DNA of 64,000 bases. Origin: Datnioides undecimradiatus (taxonomy: Eukaryota > Chordata > Actinopteri > Lobotiformes > Datnioididae). The translations under genes were made by a program, and so were the position numbers. The notes beneath the pieces are model-generated. The model worked only from the letters and a program-made list of their open reading frames with translations, was not told the origin of the DNA and made no database searches. Positions 57,311-64,000 of this stretch are shown piece by piece. Every line of letters starts with the position of its first letter. The first letter of the stretch is position 1. The stretch covers positions 496,001 through 560,000 of the forward strand of contig WARS01000037.1 in assembly GCA_008933995.1 (NCBI GenBank), in the 5' to 3' direction.

Positions 57311-59289
57311 CCCGTGACCGCTCTCTTTTTACTTCACCACACATACACACAGGTAGATATGTGTCTGTGTATGTGCACGCACACAGACACGCACACATCC
57401 CCTTTCATTTAAATATTGCCCCTGTCCCAACGCATTCCATTACTTGATACAGAATGATACCCACAGATCAATTGAAGCCAAGGAGACACCACAAACACAC
57501 ACACGCACCAGACTGTGTGTAGCCTGCAGGCAGATGGTATCTGCAGTAGACGCTTGTTATTCTCCACAGCTCTGATATGGAGATCATTAGCACAAGGAAA
57601 ACACTAAAATACACTGAAGCACCTGAAGCGTATAGAAGAGATAAAACTTTTTACTTTGGAAATCACCATATTAAAGCAGCCATGTGTGTGATTTTCCTCT
57701 GTGAAATATTGCTGTTAAATCATTGAACATACATGCCACAGCTAAAAACAACAGATATGGAGATTATTTGGACGTGAGGAACATTTTAAAATTGATGGAA
57801 AAACGGTACCTGGAAAATGTTTTTCAAAAAGCAGGTTTCTACCATAAATATAGAGGAAAACTGCCGAGATGGCATCGCTCACATAATTTAACATCTCGAC
57901 ACGCATATCATTGGCAGTAAAATATTTCTGTATCCACAAACTTGTAGATGATATTATTTACCCGTTGTGACATTTCTCTCTCAATTACAGTACACGTCTT
58001 TTACTTGCTTTGAAATGCGTCATGTAAAAAAAACACAACAAATTATTAAAATGTGCTGGGAGCATTCAGATAGCAGTCAGTAAAGTCAGTAAAAACGGGG
58101 ATAAGTCTAACTCACCAGTGTGCAATATGCCTTTCAAAGTGCAGCGTCAGTGAGGATTAGGAGGCAGCAGAAGATGGTGAAGGAGTTTAGTGACGGGAGA
58201 CAGTGTTTTCTGTTTCACTGGGAATCAAACTTGTGTATCATATCAAAAACTACCAGTACTTTCGTGGCTGCAAAAATGTGTCATACGTAAACATTTAGAG
58301 TCAGTTTGTCAACATTATTTTACATTTTTTGTATGAAATAACAGCACTTTACGGTAATTTTAAGTGTGTCTTCTATACTTTGTTTTTCAGTTGTCTCACT
58401 TAAAAAAAAAACAACATCCCCCCTTGCACTGTTTAACCCTCCTGAGCATGCAAGCTACAGACAGCCGAGGACAGTGTGCATATGTGTAAATACAGACTAA
58501 ATACTTTTTGTGCAAAGTGAAATGTGTACATAATCTTTTACTCTACAATATGCAAATTAACCAAGTAAGTTATATCAGAGGTAAAGGAGCATAAAGAACA
58601 AGAAGAGGGAATGACCACTGAAAAAAGAAAATGAGAGAAAAGACGAGTGCAGAGAAGAAGACGAGGATGAACATTATTTTTCTCCTTCTCTGTCCCTTTC
58701 TCCTTGGTGGCACTTTCCAACAGTAAATAAATTAGACAATGGAAGTGTTTGTGTGTGTGTGTGTGTGTGTGTGAAAGAGAGAGAGAGGGAGAGGGAAACA
58801 CGGAGTGAAGGAGATAGCACCAGATACATTACAAGGCCCATGGTGTGTGTGTGTGTGTTCATGTTTGTACTCGTACAAAAACCCTCACCGCTCTCCTGTG
58901 TTCCTCCCTCTTTCTCTCCCTCTCTCTCTGTTTGTGAGCGTGTGGGAACGAGACAGTATCTGAGGGAGCGTGCGGTGCTAGATTGATGTGTACCGCCAGC
59001 GTGGCCGTTTCTGCTGAGAACGGCCACACTCCTCTGCCTAATGATGCCACATCCATCCTGGAGCTCTGAGTGCTACGCGGGTAGGTGTGTGTGTGTTGCG
59101 TGTGTGTCCACAAGGCGTCTATCCTGGGGGCTACAACGCAGCACCTTACACAGCCTCTGATCACTCTTTATTTGGCACTGAGCATGTGTGTGTCCATATG
59201 TGTGTGTGAGTGTGAGAGTGAAGGGTCCTATGCGCCCATTAATATTAAATATAGATACCCTTGTCAGTGAATTACATCCTCTGATCCCA
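57311..59289. other. intergenic, no gene supported
   Basis: Includes an octamer followed by TAA (58,550-58,560), GT (58,750-58,773) then GA (58,774-58,788) repeats and a hairpin (59,001-59,027). No gene recognised. Confidence 0.6.
59001..59027. repeat. 9-bp inverted repeat with 9-nt loop
   Basis: GTGGCCGTT (59001-59009) and AACGGCCAC (59019-59027) are perfect reverse complements around TCTGCTGAG. It is not flanked by a T-run, and no RNA gene context is seen. Confidence 0.75.
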
Positions 59290-60180
59290 TATCCTCCTCT
59301 CAGGGAGGAGAGGTGAGGAGGGAGGAGACACGCGAGGTGAAGGAAGGGAGAGATAAAGTGAGGAAGGGAGAGGAGGAGGACAAGAGGTGAACTGGGGAGA
59401 GAGAGAGGAAGGTAGACTAGGGGCTAGGAATGGTTATAGCATGGGGGGAAAGGGGGAGCAAGAAGAGAGGGGAGTGAGTGAGGAGGGAGAGGATAGATTA
59501 GAAGCAGGAAAGGGCAAGATGAGGAGATGAGGAGTTCAGATGGAAGGAGAGTAAGTAAGAAAGCAGGAAGAGAAAAGAAAGAGAGAATGTGAGGAGGATT
59601 ATGGAAGACTTGTCTTGTTAAAGGTGGCTCATAAATGTTTAACTTGACCAAGAAAAGGAAGAGGGAAGGAGGATCAAGAAGGAGGGAGAACGGTGGGTAG
59701 AAATAAGACTAGAGGAAGTAAAATAAGTGATTAGATGGAGTTGAAGGATAAAGAGGAAGTGTGAGGAGCGACAGAACAGAGAAGGAAGGGAATGCAAAGG
59801 TAGAGGGAAATGAGTGGGGGAGTGGAGGAAATCTGGGGAAAGAGGGACTACAGAGGGGACTAAGGGGTTTAGGGATGGATGGAGGGAAGGAGGAGGGGCA
59901 GCTGATTGATTGTGCAGTGTGTTGGAGACTTGAGGAAAGAGGGATGAGAAGAGGGGGAGAGGGAAAAGAAAACAGAGGGCTGAATCCATCACTTCCAGAG
60001 AGGAAGTTAGAGGAAGACACTGGTACACAAAGACAGGGAAAATAGAGGTAGAAAAGATCAGAAAGGGAGGAAGAGAGGTAAGATTAAGGCAACAAAGTAA
60101 GCTGGAGGCAGAGAGTGAAAAGTGAAATTGCAAAGACAACTACTAGACGGATAGAGATGAAGAGAGACATCAACAGACAC
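59290..60180. repeat. long purine-rich (G/A) tract
   Basis: About 0.9 kb in which the plus strand is dominated by G and A in irregular GGA/GAGG/GAA patterns, with further GA-rich DNA to about 60,330. It creates long serine/leucine/proline-rich minus-strand frames (for example 59639-60139) that are composition artefacts. Confidence 0.85.
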
Positions 60181-60330
60181 AGAGATTTGTTGGATGAAGA
60201 TGTAAGAGAGCAAGAAGTGATTGAGTGATGACGGATGGAGGAAAAACAACGGCGTGAATGGCAGCAGCTTTGACCTGTCATCTGTCTGTAATGAAGGAGA
60301 GAAGGGAGGAAGAGAGGAAAGGAGGAGTGA

Positions 60331-60445
60331 CAGTTTGATTTTCCTAGCCAGGCGTTCATTCCCATATTCCCTGGCAAGCTCTCACCTGATGGAAAGATGG
60401 CAGAAAATCAATAGTCCATGTGCGTAATGGAGTAATGACTCTTAG

Positions 60446-60476
<31 letters not shown>

Positions 60477-61369
60477 GTGTGGATAATGATAAGTGTGTGT
60501 GTATCTGCCCGATCCCTAAGCAATCACACACAGCTTAAGCCAGTCCCATGGGGTGGGGGCCACTTTAACTAACAACTTCATTACTGCAGCCACACACACA
60601 CAGAAGCTCACACTCACACAAAAAACCATTTCCCAGCACAAACAGTTGAGCATGGGAATTTTTACAATATCTCACCAGCATTTTACATTGAAATATTTGA
60701 TATTCAGAGGTTTCTCACCCTGTGACTCCTAGTGCACAATTTATCTTTGCTTCCAGGGGCCGCTTGATAGCCACTGGTGCTGCCTACACTGTCGTATACA
60801 TACGCCCACTTTGATGATTGCTTTAAAACAATGTAATATCTGCTTTAAAGGGCTACAAATACAGTCCAGGTGTATCAGCATGGTGTCCCTTTGTGAGTGT
60901 GCATGTTTATCCAAACAGCTCTCAAAGTGTTTCCAGTCTCTGCCAAGTTGTTCTGAGGCTGTGAAAACATTCCCAGTTCTGGGAGTGTGAGGCCCTGGCA
61001 CGCACACACATACACACACACACGCAGAGATGCACCTCAATCAACCAATTAGGTCATCAAGGGGATCTCTCATCACAAAAACAGGCTCACTGCCATGTCC
61101 AAATGATGGGGTGCTGACGTGCAAACACACACACACACACACACACACACCGATGGTCCTCGTTTGGCTCCAAACTCAAGAGACGCTGATCAACAGAATA
61201 CACATACATGTGCACACACAGTCAGACACACACCACCCTCCGCACACACACAAACACAATTCAAACACACAAGTGGCCCCTAACTCATTATGGGTCCACT
61301 GATCAAAAAGAATGATGCTCCCTGTAACTATCTACCAGAGGAGGATGGAGAGAAAAGAGGAATTTGGAC
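60331..61369. other. intergenic, no gene supported
   Basis: GT run (60,445-60,468), CA run (61,124-61,150) and diffuse CA-rich DNA to 61,270. No coding or RNA gene recognised. Confidence 0.6.
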
Positions 61370-61535
61370 AAAAGGCGGCCCGTTGCGGCTCGGCGGCGGC
61401 ACAGACCGGCAGCTCATGGCGGCAGCCCCCTCTGTTTACTAGCGGCTAATTAATTCGCCACATATGCTGAGAACATCTGTCGCTAGTGACCTGCCGGGAG
61501 AGCAGAGGACGCACTGCTGCGACGGCCCGCTCCCC
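61370..61535. other. CpG-rich patch, candidate regulatory element
   Basis: Roughly 16 CpG dinucleotides in about 155 bp, including a GGCTCGGCGGCGGC core, AGCGGCTAATTAATTCGCC and TGCGACGGCCCGC. It is the densest CpG stretch outside greb1 exon 1. It lacks a recognisable coding frame or TATA box, so it could be an enhancer, an insulator or an unannotated first exon. Confidence 0.33.
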
Positions 61536-63063
61536 CCCACTCTCATTAGCACACACACATACAGTTTCATACACACACACGCAGACGTACACATGGACAA
61601 ATGTACACGTGTGTTCAGGTACACATAACTTCACATACATGAAACTACGTTGAGAAACATAGTCAGACTTTGATCTGTCATCAGTTCAGGACTTATTCAG
61701 GTTGTTTCCCTGCTACATCATTAGATTCAAAGAGTTAAACAATTTTAAACGCATCACGACTACACTCAGAATCACTTTGGTGCCGTTGTCAGCAATACCA
61801 ATGTCACCAAAAATGCTAAAAATATGGACTTAATTTTATATGGAACAACTTTGTAATTACTTAACACTTATTCACTGATTTTGAATAAGCTCTCAAGAAC
61901 GAAGCTTCACAAGATGGTCGCTGATTTTTTTAAAGCTGTATTTTAGGGATAGTTACCCAGAAAACATAAAAAGAAAATAAGAATTTTCTTCTTATAAACA
62001 TTTAATTGACATTCATCGAAACAATGTACTATCTGTATTCTGCATACGTGTTCATCAAGTCGTAGTCAGCTGAAGGGCAGCCAACTTTTAGAGCTGTCAG
62101 AAATTTGTTCGGTGTAGGCAGACATTAGTACAAAGGTCTTTTCCTTTCCCCTGTTTTGTAACTGGTCTATGGTAAAGTGGTACTATCTTATGTATGTAAA
62201 AAATGTGTAGTACACTCTGATTGCTGAAACCACACAATCAGACTGTGTTTAGTTCTATAAATCACTGTCACATTAAAGACAGTTGTGTGTATGCCTTATC
62301 TGTAAAATAATGAATATCTATTATTTGTCCTGTGTCATTGCAGGTATGAGACTGATCGTCCACATGTGTGTTAACTGTATGGTTTTGCATCTGTGATTCA
62401 ACGCCTCTGCAGTGTTGAATCAAAGTTCCAGCTTATTTCACACCTACAGTAAAATTTAGCATACTTTTTGTCTGCCACTCTGTCCTTCATGCCGCACTGT
62501 GCCCAAGCCAAAGTTGGTGAAATAAAAAAGTGAAGCCCTGCGAGTGTGCAAACCGCAGCACCAGCAGAAAAACTCCCACCAGCCAATCAGATTCATTAAC
62601 CTCCACTATCCCACAATCCCCCGGGGGGGCCTACAGAGACAAAGACAAACTCTCTCCCCCTTGTGTCCTGTGTGTCCCCCTCTTTCCTCCTCCCACACCC
62701 CATAACACACAGTCTCCCACCCACCCTCATATGCCACCCAACATCCAGGTTTTCAACACAGGAATAACTACCATGAAAAATCAACGATGGAAAACTCTTT
62801 GCCACAAAATATACAAGAATTATAGGTTATGGCCCACTTTTGTGAAGTTTCCCATAATTAAAGCACTGCAAGTCTGTAAATGACCATTAATCTAAGTTCC
62901 CATAATTATCACAGTTAAGTGTCCAGATGTGGTTAGGTGGAGCAGTATTGAGTGGCTCTTTGATTGCCGCTACTAATAGCTGATATTATATTCATTTAAT
63001 GATATTTGAATTTCCTGTTATTTATATAGTCAGTCAGTTGTCAGGTCATTTAGGTTGTCGCCT
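61536..63063. other. intergenic, no gene supported
   Basis: CA-rich at the left, then AT-rich. A C-rich patch lies at 62,600-62,740. The open frame crossing it (62530-62883) has no recognised similarity. Confidence 0.6.
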
Positions 63064-63102
63064 CACCTGTCCCTGTTAATCTGGTGAGGAATCAATTAAA
63101 GC
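63064..63102 (+). repeat. 39-bp direct repeat, copy 1
   Basis: Contains CTGTTAATCTGGTGAGGAAT and ends CAATTAAAGC. Identical to copy 2 at 36 of 39 positions. Not a simple-sequence repeat. Confidence 0.9.
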
Positions 63103-63272
63103 ATTAACGTGTTGTCTTCACCTTCGGCCCCACTAAAGGCCTCTAATGCAGCCAGCCAGTCAGTAAACCAGTCAGTCAACCGACCACCGAACGAGTCAAC
63201 AAGTCACCCACTCTGTGAAGCAGCAGATCAAGCATCCAGTCAGTCAAGCAGCCACGCAGCCAGTGAGCCCCC

Positions 63273-63311
63273 CACCTGTCCCTGCTAATTTGGTGAGGAA
63301 TCAATTAAGGC
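63273..63311 (+). repeat. 39-bp direct repeat, copy 2
   Basis: Contains CTGCTAATTTGGTGAGGAAT and ends CAATTAAGGC, 209 bp downstream of copy 1. Between the copies lies cryptic CAGT/CAGC-rich DNA (CAGCCAGCCAGTCAGT and similar). Each copy has two TAAT-type sites spaced about 20 bp apart. Confidence 0.9.
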
Positions 63312-64000
63312 TGTGTTTGCTGAGTTCTCCTTGCCTTCAGCTCATCTGCTCCTCTCTAATGCAATTGTCCTGTGTGCTGCGTGCAGAGCGGCATAATAAA
63401 GTGATAAGGCTAATCAGGTTGGCTGCTCCTCTCCTCTCCCCATACGCACACTACACTTATTCTATTAGATGTGTAATGAGATTCTGCACTCCATCAACAC
63501 GATGCCGCTATGTGTGTGTGTGTATGTGTGTGTGAAAGTATGAAAGTGTGTGTGTGTGTGTTTGAGCGAGAGAGCTTCTGTTCTTGCAGAGGAAATTTGC
63601 TCCATTTACATTCTATCATTAGCTTGAAACAAATGTGCCCTTGAGCTTAGCGCCCCTGTCTCTCTCGGCTCCAAACACTTTACTTTGGCAGGCGATCATA
63701 GTAACATGCGCGTCCACACGCACACGCGCACTGACACACACTCCCGAGAAAGACACTTTAGCATATAATCGAATACAGAAATGCACAAACACACACTTAA
63801 ATGAAACTAACAGCACAAAGTATTACTCAAATGAATGTGTAATGCCGCATATGCGGGTGTGAGATCATTAGCTTAGGTATCATCTTACTTTTCATTAAAT
63901 GTAAACACACACATTAGCAAATATTCACACACATGCTCATACACACACACACACATTTTCACTTCTATCCTTCCACCCATCCTTTCATCCATCCATCTCA
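63312..64000. other. intergenic, no gene supported
   Basis: Short GT (63,511-63,560) and CA (about 63,718-63,740 and 63,940-63,957) runs with AT-rich spacers. A CATCC-rich end runs off the window. No gene recognised. Confidence 0.6.

Noticed and set aside
59639-60139. 166-codon minus-strand open frame
   Set aside because: Translation of the reverse of a purine-rich tract (Ser/Leu/Pro/Phe only); a composition artefact.
1-64000. Canonical estrogen response element (GGTCA-N3-TGACC)
   Set aside because: I scanned TGACC occurrences by eye and found half-sites, DR and everted arrangements but no perfect inverted repeat with 3-bp spacing.
1-64000. tRNA, rRNA or microRNA genes and CRISPR arrays
   Set aside because: No recognisable tRNA A/B boxes with a cloverleaf, no rRNA sequence, no hairpin of precursor length noticed by eye, and the repeats present are eukaryotic microsatellites.

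Overview
The window is vertebrate nuclear DNA, almost certainly from a ray-finned (teleost) fish. It has multi-exon coding sequence with GT-AG introns, dense CA/GT microsatellites, a degenerate gammaretrovirus-like endogenous retrovirus, and a protein whose closest recalled relative is vertebrate GREB1. There is no sign of bacterial gene organisation.

Region 1 (1 to about 19,105, minus strand) is one gene, greb1. I joined 26 coding exons by eye. Every splice phase agrees across junctions, and the coding parts add up to 4,776 nt, exactly 1,592 codons, from the conserved start at 13,326 to the left edge. The C-terminal part of the protein (roughly the last fifth, including the expected glycosyltransferase-like C-terminal domain) lies off the left edge. 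A non-coding first exon at about 18,890-19,105, with a TATA-like box at 19,129-19,136, lies behind a 5.6 kb first intron. GREB1 rather than GREB1L is chosen because many exons match GREB1-type sequence, although the acidic stretch of exon 3 looks somewhat GREB1L-like.

Region 2 (20,310-24,821, minus strand) is a decayed provirus lying just upstream of greb1 in the same orientation. It has a near-complete 5' LTR, a proline-tRNA-type primer-binding site, a gag start with a PPPY motif, fragments of protease, reverse transcriptase and integrase, an env transmembrane remnant with a CX6CC motif, and a truncated 3' LTR. It is broken in every reading frame and internally deleted.

Region 3 (24,822-64,000) is about 39 kb in which I can support no gene. 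It is AT-rich DNA with many CA/GT, GA/CT, ATT and GATA repeats and a roughly 0.9 kb purine-rich tract. Scattered low-repeat patches are rich in TAATT, octamer (ATGCAAAT) and SOX-like motifs and look like candidate conserved non-coding elements. I infer a regulatory desert upstream of greb1, or belonging to a neighbour outside the window.

Most noteworthy: three short upstream ORFs tile the putative greb1 leader head to tail with overlapping stop/start codons; intron 1 has a cluster of nuclear-receptor half-sites; a Walker A motif is split exactly by an intron; exon 3 has a tandem NAGNAG acceptor; and a 39-bp motif is duplicated 209 bp apart near the right edge. I found no clear evidence of a wholly new biological system.
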